NCBI RefSeq assembly: GCF_030052815.1
Contig: NC_079504.1
Span: 91,439,085-91,503,084, forward strand
Direction of reading: 5' to 3'
Source of the DNA: Hevea brasiliensis
Taxonomy: Eukaryota > Streptophyta > Magnoliopsida > Malpighiales > Euphorbiaceae
DNA length: 64,000 nucleotides
Part shown: one piece after another, positions 37,900-48,577 of the stretch
How positions within the stretch are numbered: the stretch's first letter is position 1
How the letters are laid out: each line of letters begins with the position of its first letter
Translations under genes and position numbers: made by a program
Notes under the pieces: model-generated
Seen by the model: only the letters and a program-made list of their open reading frames with translations
The model's database searches: none
What the model was told of the DNA's origin: nothing

Positions 37900-37911
37900 A
37901 TTCTCCCCCCC
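37900..37911 (-). promoter_or_regulatory. Polypurine tract of element A2
   Basis: Minus-strand GGGGGGGAGAAT directly upstream of the 3' LTR; matches the tract of element C at 53370. Confidence 0.88.
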
Positions 37912-37945
37912 TAAAATAAATTTCGTCTCGAAATTTTACCTGGCA

Positions 37946-38135
37946 TTAGTCTCTGAACAGCTGTGGGTGCTGTCTCCTCATATCCTCTTCACGTTCCCAA
38001 GTAGCTTCCTGGCCTGAACGATGGTTCCACAGCACTTTAACCAGGTGTATCTGTTTATTCCTCAGCTGCTTCACCTCATAAGCCAGAATTTCTATGGGTT
38101 CTTCCTCATATGAGAGGTCTGGATTTTACCTCAAT
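37946..38135 (-). pseudogene. Chromodomain of element A2 integrase
   Basis: After a stop and a one-base insertion the frame resumes as EEPIEILAYEVKQLRNKQI, LVKVLWNHRSGQEATWERE and EDMRRQHPQLF, then a stop at 37946-37948. This C-terminal chromodomain is the hallmark of chromoviruses and in related elements steers integration to heterochromatin. It matches the copy at 52665-53339. Confidence 0.85.
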
Positions 38136-39005
38136 CTATTCAACTGATAGTACATGAGATGGGTCTGATCTATACCTCTTTAACATAGACACATGGAAGA
38201 CACTGTGTATCCTTGCCAACTCTAGAGGTAATGCCAATCGATATGCCAAAGGACCCACTCTTTCCAGAACCTCATATGGTCCGATGAAACGAGGACTCAG
38301 TTTCCTCTTTCTGCCAAATCTCATAATCCTCTTCCAAGGAGAAACTTTGAGGAATACTTTATCACCCACTGCATATTTAATATCTCTTCTCTTCAGATCA
38401 ACATAAGACTTCTGACGGTCTGACGCAGCCTTGAGTCTATCTCTGATCAATTTGATCTTTTCCTATGTCTGCTGAACAATTTTTGGCCCAATCATCTTTC
38501 TTTCACCAACTTCATCCCAACATAGGGGAGTTCTGCACTTTCTGCCATACAAAGCTTCATATAGAGGCATCCATATGCTTGGTTGGTAGCTGTTGTTATA
38601 AGCAAACTCAATCAAAGGCAAGTGTGTATCCCAACTACCTTCAAACTCAATCACACAAGCCCGTAGCATATCCTCCAATATCTGAATAACCCTTTCAGGT
38701 TGGCCATCTATCTGTGGGTGGAATATTGTGCTGAAGTTCAATCTAGTTCTTAGGGCTCTCTGAAGACTATCCCAGAATCTAGAAGTGAACCTAGGATCTC
38801 TGTCAAATACAATCGATACTGGCACTCCATGCAATTTTACAATTTCATTTATGTACAATCTGGCCAATCTTTCCAGGCTATAGTCCATCCGGACTGGCAA
38901 AAAGTGAGCAGACTTGGTTAGTTTATCAACTATGACCTATACTGCATCTTAACTATTCTGTGTCCTCGGAAGTTTCATCACAAAATCTAGAGTTATTCAT
39001 TCTCT
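38136..39005 (-). pseudogene. Integrase of element A2, catalytic core and C-terminal module
   Basis: Reading leftward: ITLDFVMKLPRTQNS with the first catalytic Asp (near 38985), [34 protein letters not shown] with the second Asp, FHPQIDGQPERVIQILEDML with the Glu, then KLSPRFIGPYEVLERVGPLA. Only a few stops remain: two or three near 38930-38960, one at 38461-38463 and one at the chromodomain border. The N-terminal zinc domain is missing; the patch at 39006-39980 stands in its place. Confidence 0.88.
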
Positions 39006-39980
39006 TACTATGTTTCATAGGGTGCCACTTGTATGCTAGCTTGACACTTATTAATGTATACAAATTCTATTAGTGGGATGTATCTGTCCCATCTCCCATC
39101 AGATTCAAGGACAGAAGTTCTCAGTATATTCTCGAGGGTTTATTACATTTTACAGGTTATTATTATCATTTCATTTCATTATTTATAGAAACTCAATGAG
39201 TTTCAAAATTTACCTGAATCACTTGTTTCGACTGTCCATCCGTCTGAGGATGATAAGTCATACTAATATCTCTAAGCTTATAGCAATTATTATGGTACAG
39301 GTAATTCACATTAATATAACTGAGTCACTGACTCTAGCTACCTTACAAGTGTAGTCGTTTGATAGGCTAGTTCTGAAGTTTTAAATTTCTGACTAAAATT
39401 TTCACATTTATTTCAGTAATAGTACTCTATTCGGGTGCAACTGTATCAATTTATAGATTACTTACAAATATTCTTAATTTATTATACCACGAGGAAGCAC
39501 GTAGCTCTACACAATAATCCCGTGTCGGTACTTTAATCTACAGCTTACAATACAAACATCGAAACATTATATAGTCACTACGTTATAACCTCATGGACTA
39601 GGTTTTCTAACATCTTATCTTTCTCGAATCCACTAATATCCTAAACCAATTCTGATTACAATATCCATTAATAATTACTAATAGCAACATCTTTGCCCTC
39701 ATCTAGAGCAATTCTATTACTGTAACTTACTTTTAGGTCCTCTTGCCTTACATTAAGTAGGCTTGTCAATTAGCTTTATAATTTATGATATGTTAGAAAA
39801 TACTTTTAGCTAACAATTCTTCCAAAATTAATGTCAATCATACTTGTTATTATAGTTATTATCCTAAAGGACTAGTCACTAATACATCAAAATTCATTCC
39901 CACGTAAAGGAATAATAATAGAACATATAGTTCTGACACTAACACACAACTAAGTAGTGCTGGGATCAAATAATAACTAA
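39006..39980 (-). other. Anomalous patch inside A2: diverged protease and foreign integrase pieces
   Basis: Nearest gag (about 39840-39980) a very diverged protease start is recognisable, ending with [11 protein letters not shown]. About 530 nt (39300-39830) match nothing I recognise. Then come integrase words of another gypsy lineage: TYHPQTDGQSKQVIQ (near 39215-39260), an 83-nt interruption (39131-39213), and RTSVLESDGRWDRYIPLIEF with QASIQVAPYE ending near 39010. This downstream half of an integrase core sits upstream of A2's own core start, so it is not a simple deletion of a normal element. Confidence 0.65.
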
Positions 39981-40639
39981 TTGTTTCTTTCAAAAATTAA
40001 GAACTTACCAGCAGCTACATCTGAAGTTTCTGCTCTTTCTCTTTGGCGCATAGTGGGCGCTCTGATTGGTGCGCCACTATATTCGGGTTGATTCACTGTG
40101 TTATAGTGGTGAGGAGTACCAACTCTATTTCTATCTCGACTCTGATTGACGGTCTGTGAACTCCAGAAAGCAGATCGAGGTGCTCTAGTACAATCTTTAG
40201 CAAAGTGTTCAAGTTTTCCACAATTGTAGCAGGCTCCAGAGGCCCTTCGACAAATACCTCCATGTAGCTTACCACAAATATGGTAGAAACGGGCAGAATA
40301 GGAACTTCTGGTTGTTCGTCGACTAGATCTTGATGTTCTCTGCCCTGATAATCCGCCTCTATCGTATCCTTGAGCTCGGGGTTCCTCAAATTCTTTTCTC
40401 TTCCTCAAATAACTGCTCGAGCTCTGACCCGTAGATTTCTCCCTCTTCTCTATTTCACACTGCCCTTGTGGGGGTTGGGTCTGTACTTGGGCTTGGGCTA
40501 ACAGATTATCAGCCATTTGTTGGAAGAAAGTGGCCATTTGCTGGGCCATTTGTGCAGTAATTTGTCCTGGCAAAACTGGTACAGTTGGGCCTTCGACACT
40601 TTGTGGAGTTGGGGCCTCAACTTGTACTTTTGCCATCAT
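39981..40639 (-). pseudogene. Gag of element A2 lacking the capsid domain
   Basis: The open frame starts MMAKVQVEAPTPQSVEG, with ITAQMAQQMATFFQQMADN as in other family A gags. At about residue 60 it jumps straight to a Lys/Glu linker (CEIEKREKSTGQSS) and Arg/Ser-rich region, followed by zinc knuckles FYHICGKLHGGIC and CYNCGKLEHFAKDC, and a tail APTMRQRERAETSDVAAGKF. The central retrotransposon gag (capsid) domain is missing although the frame stays open for 220 codons. Confidence 0.85.
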
Positions 40640-40839
40640 GGACTATTCTATTGTCTCATTCTTCTCTTCCATATCTTTTCACAAGATCTTCTATTCCTGT
40701 ACAACCAACATAAGGAGATTTCTCTCTATTAGTTCATATTTATGATGTAAATGTACTATATGTATCAAACATTTGAGCAGTTGTAGTTACCGACAAAAAG
40801 ATTTCAAATTCACAGTTCAAAATTTACTTTAAAACCATT

Positions 40840-40851
40840 GCTCTGATACCA
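40840..40851 (-). promoter_or_regulatory. Primer-binding site of element A2
   Basis: Minus-strand TGGTATCAGAGC, seven bases from the 5' LTR; exact Met-tRNA-type site. Confidence 0.92.
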
Positions 40852-40858
40852 CAAAACA

Positions 40859-43800
40859 TGTCACACCCTACCCCGCTGTAAGGCATAACATGATCCCGTA
40901 GTATACCTAATGAATTACCGTACTTCTCCTACCGATAATCCATTAAATATACTACAAGGGATTTTAAAATAATTTTCGGGAAATTTAAGTCATAGATTAA
41001 AATCTGGTGTTATAAATTTTTTTTTTCAAAATTTCGACAAAATGCTGGCTATATTTTGAGAAAACAGTTCTTCAATCTTGCAAAAGAAAATGCTCCCAAA
41101 TATGTTTTTTCAAATACAACTCCATTGAACTTTATTTCAATTCACAATTCAATTCTCAATAAACAATCAATTCATTTTCAAACCAATCTCATCATAAAGA
41201 AATATTTCATTGATTATAAGACTCAAAATTTATATTACAAAACTATTTAAGTAAATGAAATCTCAAATTTACATTTACAATAATTTACATTTAATTACAT
41301 ACTAAAATATTTTACAAGAGTTTTCATACAACTGCTCAAATAATTTACATACATATTATTACATGCATACATCAAAACCTATGTACATGGGTATACCTAT
41401 AATATACCTGGAGCTGATCTGAAACTGTCTTTAAAGAAACTTACTCACTGCTCTATGCTCTTCTTACCTGCGATAGCATACCAAGCTATCACTGAGTGGT
41501 GAACTCAGTGGTGCACAACTATAATTTAAAACATAGTATAATATACATTGACAAAATTTACAGTAAATAATTTGGAAATCTGAATACTCATCAAATTCCA
41601 AAACTCAAAATATTCATTGCCAATAATGTGAATCATTTGTATAAAATGACTTCGATCATGAAATTCAATTTATCAAATCATAACTAACCATTTAGGTAAT
41701 TCCAACAAAATCAATTATACATAAATTATAATGGAAATCACAATTCTTTACCATTCAAAAGCCATTCTGTATCTCAAAAACTATGCTGTATCTCAAAAAT
41801 CATTCTTTATCTCACTAACTATGCAAGACTAATTTGAAAGGGCCATATTCGATGTGATTCTAACTCCCTATGGTTGGGGAGGTCGAATCAGATTCTATCT
41901 CCCTATGGTCGAGGAGGTCGAATCATCGTGCACAGTACACACCACAATAATGAATCTTCCGCAAGGGCCATAACGATAAAATAAACTTAGATCTAATCTC
42001 AAATCAGAGGAAAATCTAAGCCTGTGCACATACCATGGTAATCAAAACACAACAAACTCCATTATCTTCTCAACAAATGAGAGAGACGGGTAATAAACTA
42101 GTCAAGCATCTATAGTGAGATATAAAACAATATCACAATCCTTTTAGTGAGCATAAATCACAATATAATTTGATTCAAATTCAATTCCAATATCCAATAA
42201 TTTTTATGCTCATCATAATTCAAATAATAAATTTGCATTTTTCCATGAAAATTACCATCACAATTCAAAACATGTTCTATCACAATTTTCCAAAACATTA
42301 TTTATTCAATCCATAACAATGCTTAATACTTGTGGAAATACCATTTCACAAAGCTAAATTCATACATACTCTAACAATTTTCAATAATCATTGAATTAAA
42401 TCCAATGCTTGTTAAACATAATACATAAGAAAAGTATGTCATTTAATCATATGAAATATTCAAACAAAATCAGCTAAAAACTAGTTGTGCACAAACTTCT
42501 GATAACTGTCTCTTGGCTCTAACTCAGTGTTTCCTTCCCCTTTCCTGAGTCTTTGCTAACTGAGAAACACAATTTGAAGTGTTTTAGTACTCATTTAAAC
42601 TGTTTCTAAGAATAAGGTTCAATAATTAATTTATCGAATTCTATTATTTCCTTAGTCAACCTAATATGTCGACCCTTGATGCATTCTAGGTAAATTAGGT
42701 TTTAATGTTACTAATATGTCACATTCAATAGTCTTTTAGGGTTGGTACATGTTACCAAAGTCATTTCCGCATATCTTGCATTTTCTTGCAATTTGCTGGA
42801 TTCCGGGATATTAGTTTGACCTAGCCGGACGACCTAGTTCCCTTGGTTTTCGGGTTTCGGTCAAAACTACAAACTTGTAGATCTATGTCTTATTGCACGC
42901 GGGGCAACATTTCAGGTCATTCTGAGTTATGTAGACCAAGTTATGGTCATTTTACTATTGCTAGTCAAATTGCATCAAAATTGGTCACTTTAGGTCATTT
43001 TAGGTCAATTTTGGTTCGGCCAGTTTTTGGACCCGAACTTGTGCAAGCTGTTTGACTTGCTTATGGTCATTTCTGGGCTTTGGTTTCTTCATAAGACTTG
43101 TAGATATGGGTCTTAACTATTCATGGTTAACATTTCAGGTCAATTGGACCTGTTTTGAGTGAGTTATGGCCTAAACACTAACTACTGCCCAAATGGTCAA
43201 TTTTCAGGCCTTATTTGCACTTAATCCGGATTTTGTCATTTTTCAAGCTACCTTGCAAGCAGAATTTTGGCAAGCTTTCTTCATGAAAGTTGGCACATTT
43301 TGTGCCTAGTTTCACCTCCAATTGGTCTCATACCAATTGGAGCCACACACTTAAAGTTATAGGCCTAAAACACAAACTGCCTTATTGCATTTTTTTCATA
43401 CACATCAAGGATCACTCATAACACTTACCAAACTCAATATTCAAGTCAATTCTGGTTGTATCATGACCTAAACATAATTCACAACATATTATAGGTCATT
43501 TTGGCAGCTTACAATTACATTCAACATACACCATAAAGTGCAGAATTTTTCAACTCAATTTACAACAATTCAATCACCTAACCATAACACTTTTTTCATG
43601 TCCAACTTCACACCATCATATATACACTCAAACTGCCCTAACATCCAACACAATTCAACCTTAATATACCATAAACCAAGCATGAATTCCAGCATTCTTC
43701 AAGAATTAACAACCTGCCGCAATGGTACCTTTACATTCCATTAATTTCCAAGCTTCAAATTTCAATTCACATTTACATATACTAAGTATACATCACCGAA

Positions 43801-44874
43801 ACAATTTCCTACATAATATACATTTAATCAATCATTTAATTCACCATTTACAAGTAAAAATAAACTACCTTCAAAGTGTTTCCATTGCTGCCAAAAGTAC
43901 ACATCCCCATTCAACACCAAACCTTAAAAATTTCTCCATAATTCAAACTCCCATAACATCCTTACAAACTTTAACAAAGCAACAATAAAAAATACAAACT
44001 TACCTATTGATGGGACTTGTTAAATCTTCACTAAACTCCCTTGATTTTGGTATCTACTTCTTCCTTGTGAGGTGGGGATCAAATTTAATGAAGCAACTTA
44101 GGTGTTTGGAGGTGGAATGGAGGAGATGATGAAGCTTCACTTAAATTCGGCAATGGAGGTTTTCAAAGAATTTCATTTTGGCATGGGTAAGGAGAAAGGT
44201 TGAAGATGAAGTATAATGGAAGTACACCTGCCCACTTAAGATTAAATTTAATCCATAGTGCTCCACTCACCAAAAATCAATTATATTTTATGTTTAAATG
44301 TGTTAATTACCCAATTTGAACCCCATTTTTGTTATTTACATTAGGTACCACTAAATTAATTTTTCATTATATTTTTCAAGTGTAATATCATGTGTTTTTA
44401 ATGGAAATTTAGGTCAAAAGACAACTCGGGATGTCAAATGACCACAATGCCCCTATTCGAGTTGCATTCCCAATTTTTCGGTAACACCGGGTTTTGTCCG
44501 TTTTTTGATTTCTCACTTTTCTTTATATTAATTAATTAATTTTTCTTTGATATTTCTAATGGAATTTATACTTTAATAGGGGTCTATTTAAGTCCTAAAA
44601 ATATTTTATAAGGTTCCCCACAGTCCAGGGCTAGTCAACGGTCCACGCCGCGACTTCCTGGTGCAGTCACCCATTGCTAGGGTTTTTGGCTCGTTTAACT
44701 TGGTTACTTTTATTTGCTATTATTTTTTCTTTGTTTTTCTTGTATTTTCTTTTCTTGTATTTCATTTATTTATGTCTCCTCACTCATATCGAAGTGTAGT
44801 TCTAGGCATCCTAGCTGTCCGGACAACACTGGTCACTGGAACAGTAGAACGCACTACCGAACATAGGGGTGTTA
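40859..44874 (-). repeat. 5' LTR of element A2
   Basis: Starts TGTCACACCCTACCCC next to the primer-binding site and runs to ATAGGGGTGTTA. Most mismatches to 33886-37899 cluster in the first 300 bp. Confidence 0.92.
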
Positions 44875-45085
44875 GAAGGAACTTGCAGGGATGGTGATAC
44901 ATAACGCCTGCAAGTGCTCTGATAAGTACACTATATTCCTCCCTCTTTGACTTGTCAGTCTGAGGTGAGTGTGAATGAGTACTCATTATTTAGCTAGCTT
45001 CCTCCCTCATTGATTTTGATTATTGGGGTGAGTGTGTCTTGTCGTGGTGTACAACACGGCATGTGTGGAAAAATTGTCATGGCCC

Positions 45086-45320
45086 AAATTGTGTTATTGA
45101 TTTGCAAAACTGTATTATTCAGTTATTTGACTAAATTGTGTTATCGATTGGCAACACTGTATTCTTCAGTTATTTGATCAAATTGTGTTATTGATGGGTA
45201 AAACTGCGTTATTCAGTTTTTTGATCAAATTGTGATATTGATTGGCAAAACTATATTGTTCAGTTATTTGATTAAATTGTATTATTGATTGGCAAAACTG
45301 TGTTACTCAGTTATTTAATC
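45086..45320 (+). repeat. 47-bp minisatellite, five units, in solo LTR A
   Basis: AAATTGTGTTATTGAT-like starts recur at 45086, 45133, 45180, 45227 and 45274, exactly 47 bp apart, with a partial sixth at 45321. Each unit holds a GGCAAAACTGTATT-like word. I saw it in no other LTR A copy in the window. Confidence 0.92.
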
Positions 45321-45433
45321 AAATTTGTGTTATATGAACTTTGTAAATTGTGAAATAGAATTGTGAATCATTTGATTTGTGAATTGTCAATAAAAGATTT
45401 ATATATCGCATTTCAAATTGTTATTGTGCACCA

Positions 45434-45475
45434 CTGAGTAAATTTTACTCAGCGATAGCTTTTCATTGCTGTCGC
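45434..45475 (+). promoter_or_regulatory. Paired hairpins in LTR A (putative R/U5 RNA element)
   Basis: Hairpin 1 is 45434-45452 (CTGAGTAA pairing with TTACTCAG). Hairpin 2 is 45452-45475: GCGATAGC, an 8-nt loop, then GCTGTCGC with one G-U pair. It follows GCACCA. The same layout with compensating base changes is found in LTRs B and C. Confidence 0.65.
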
Positions 45476-46091
45476 AGGCAGACAGACTGACAGGGCAGCA
45501 AACTAGGCTGCTAGTGCTTCAGTGAGAGATCATCGGGTATATTGAGTATACCATATTTTGCATTTTGTATTATAATGTATGATCACTATATGTATATAGT
45601 GTTCTTGGTTTTGAGCAGTTGTAAATTAAAATTGTGCATTGAAGTTGTAAAAATAAATTGCGAATTACTTTGGCTTTAAAAATTTGTACTATATTTCTTT
45701 TATCTTAGCCTTTAGAAATATTGAAAAATTATTGTGGTTTTGAGTTAAGAAACATATTGTGTTGATTAAATGTTGGAGTTTGAGATTGAGAAATATATTT
45801 GAAGTGTTTTTTACATGTTTTTGAAGAACTACTTTATTCAAAATACAGATAGCACTCCACCAAAATTTTTACAAAAATTACTAATAATTCAAATGTGTTA
45901 GCTATTTCACTTCAGTTCAAAAAAGTTTTTAACACCTGTAAATAGTGCTCACCACTGTAAAAAGAAGTAAGAAAGGTTTTAAAATCCCTTGTAGTGTATT
46001 TAATGGGTTACCAGTAGATGAAGTTGGTAATTCATTAGGTATACTACGGGATCATGTCGTGCCTTACAGAGGGGTAGGGTGTGACACTAAG

Positions 46092-48577
46092 CAATTCTGC
46101 TTAGTGGTGACAATATAAAATAAAATAAAATAAAATAAAAATAATTATGCAGAATGTATGATTATATTTTTGGATAGACTTAACTTCTAATATTATTTGT
46201 AGTATTATTTGATTAAAATTTGGTAAGGTTTATTATCATTGCCCGAGTAACCCATACTAATTGACTAGACTGGATAAACGGGTAAACTGGCACTGGGTAC
46301 TAAGTACCTCGGCCATCACACCATCTGTCACATTGTGTCTCCCGGTGTGCAACGGAACAACTAATAAGCTGTAATAACATTAGGCACAAGGCCAAGTCTC
46401 AACACAATGTCAGAATGGCTAAAAGCCATGGAATCATCGAATGGCATAATGCCATGTGCAGTACTGCTAACAGAACCCTATTGGTATGCCAAGCTATCCA
46501 AACAAATCTTGTTAGGTATACTAGGGCATATTACACTTTTAAATTTCACAATTTTTGAATTTCAAGTTTGAATGTTACTATTCATTTCATTAGTCAACTA
46601 AAATGTTGACTTTTACATAGACAATAGGTACATTGGTTTTAATATTCCCAACATACCACATTTTGTATTCAAAATTTGTTGGTCTTGGTTGCCAATACCA
46701 TTTCTAAGCTTAATGTTAATTGGGTAGAATTTTCAGTTTTCATGCTTTGTTTTTACTGTTCCATTGGTCATTTTTGCAGTGGGAATTTGGCAAAATGATC
46801 AACATGAAAGTTGTTCCTTATTTTGTCTAGTTGCATTTGCTTTTTTGAATAACTCCATTTGGAGTTTTGTAACTCAAGTTATGGTCCTAAAACCACAACT
46901 GGCCGGATTGAAAATTTTTTCAGAATTTCTGGACTAACCAAATCTACAATGTTAGGAATGGTGACTGTAACTCACTTTTTGAATATGTTCTGGTTATAAT
47001 TTGGGCTAGGTTTCTTCATGAAAGTTGTAGATCTATATCTCAGGTTATTGCTGGTAAAATTTCAGGTCAATTAGACCTTTCTACATTGAGTTATGGCTAA
47101 ATGACCAAACACTATTCATTAGGTCATTTTGCCCAGGTAGACTGCAGGTCACCCGGAATAGGGAAAACTTTTGGTCAACTTGGTTTGGTTTTTTGGGCAT
47201 GGTTTCTTTACCAAAGTTGTGCCATTTTGTGTCTAGTTTCATGTTGAATTGTCCTTGCACCAATTGATCCTCTACAATTCAAGTTATTGGAGCCCAAACC
47301 TGCTGGACTCATGTCCAATTCTGCAGGTCACCAAGGGTAGCCACACCAAACCCGAATGCCACTGCTCAACACACTTCATTTTTTATTTTAACAGAACCAA
47401 ATGGTCACTAATTGACCATTAAAACCTATTTTCATCATCACATGGTCAAAGTCCCATTTTCCACCCCAAACCCTAACTCAAACATTACAACCCATGCATT
47501 TTCATTTTATCAATCCACTTAGTAGATACATATTGTGGGCAGCCATACAAGCATGTTAACTCCATAAAACTCATCACAATCATTCCCTAACCAAGGCTGC
47601 TTAAATTTAGCATTAGCATACCAATGGTATTTCATCAATTTTCTTTGTCATTTGCACACATTTATAGTTCTTAAACATGAATTTAAAGTGAAATTCAAGG
47701 TTTAGGTCACTAACCTCTATGGAGTGAGATTTCCTACTTGCTAGAATTCTTGTTTTCCTTTTATTTTTGTTCCCAAAAGAATGTTCAAGATGCGAGAACA
47801 CTTTTTTGTGTTGCTAGGTTAGGGTTTTCTTGGGTAGAAGTGAGTGAAAATCAAGCTTCGAAAGCTTGAAAATGGTTTGGCTATGGAGGAGGTTCATGGC
47901 AAGGAGGATGAAGAGAAGAGAAATCTGATTTTTTATTTCATTTTTCCAGCCCATTTGTCTCTTTTAAATAAGTTTGTGCCATGTGTCCATATTGGCTTGG
48001 TTGGGAAAACTTTAATGACATCACTATGATGTCATAATGCCATTTTCTTTCATTTTCTCTCCATTTCTTGTCTAATTAATTTCAATTAAATTTTTTAAAA
48101 ACATTTAATCATATTTTATGTTTTATAAATTATTTATTTAACTGGACAAGTTGGCCAAAAATCATCTCTGAAGACGAAATGACCAAAATGCCCTATGTTT
48201 GGCTTAACGAGCTAAAGTTGTCTGCACCGATTGAAAAATTTTTATAAGCATTTTCTTGGCATTCTAATGCCATAAGAATCTCAATGACCCTTCTCTGGAG
48301 TCCCAAAAATTATTTTATAATTTTTCCCCTGGGTCTAGGGCTCCTAGTTGCGAGAACCACAACTTCTCACTAGGTTACCCATCGCTAAGGCACCAGCTCA
48401 TTTAACTTGGTTGTATTTTATTTCTAAAATTTTTCCTAAATATTTCTTATTAATATTTGAGTTAATTATGGTTCCTCACTTTAGTTTAAATATTTTTTCG
48501 GACGTTCTAGCTGTCCGGACCGACACTGGTCACCGAAATAGTAGAATGTACAGACTAGCTAAAGTGAGGATGTTACA
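46092..48577 (-). repeat. 5' LTR of element B, main part
   Basis: Resumes after solo LTR A and ends AAGTGAGGATGTTACA at 48577, inside LTR A. It has an AAAAT run at 46113-46143. The modules lie near 46790-46890, 47000-47095 and 47195-47290. Confidence 0.9.

Larger units (their letters stand above)
33886..44874 (-). mobile_element. Tekay-like element A2, youngest insertion, internally rearranged
   Basis: Two LTR A copies of near-equal length (33886-37899, 4014 bp; 40859-44874, 4016 bp), almost identical over most of their length by eye, flank a 2959-bp internal region. On the minus strand: primer-binding site 40851-40840, shortened gag, an anomalous patch, integrase, chromodomain and polypurine tract. 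RT and RNase H are missing. The target is the middle of solo LTR A. The left flank ends AGGAG; the right LTR ends GTTA instead of GTTACA, which a 6-base deletion of the terminal CA plus part of the duplication would explain. Confidence 0.9.
30976..46086 (+). mobile_element. Solo LTR A (+) inside LTR B, itself split by element A2
   Basis: Starts TGTAACACCTCTATGTTCGG at 30976 and ends GGGTAGGGTGTGACA at 46086. It is flanked by CTAAG at 30971-30975 and 46087-46091. Removing element A2 (33886-44874) leaves a 4.1-kb LTR with no internal region. It carries an 81-bp triple repeat, a 47-bp fivefold repeat and the R/U5 hairpins. Confidence 0.92.
28343..48577 (-). mobile_element. Gag-only Tekay-like element B (TR-GAG type)
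   Basis: Minus strand: 5' LTR B on the right (48577 back to 30335, split by a solo LTR A), primer-binding site 30318-30329, gag 30206-28957, polypurine tract 28892-28878, and a truncated 3' LTR (28877-28343). Only 1457 bp lie between the LTRs and there is no protease, RT, RNase H or integrase. Terminal repeats, priming sites and gag with no pol match the non-autonomous TR-GAG class. Its right end is intact inside LTR A (expected duplication CATAC); its left end is deleted. Confidence 0.85.

Noticed and set aside
45086..45320. Regular repeats that could resemble a CRISPR array
   Set aside because: Head-to-tail units without distinct spacers, in plant retrotransposon DNA.
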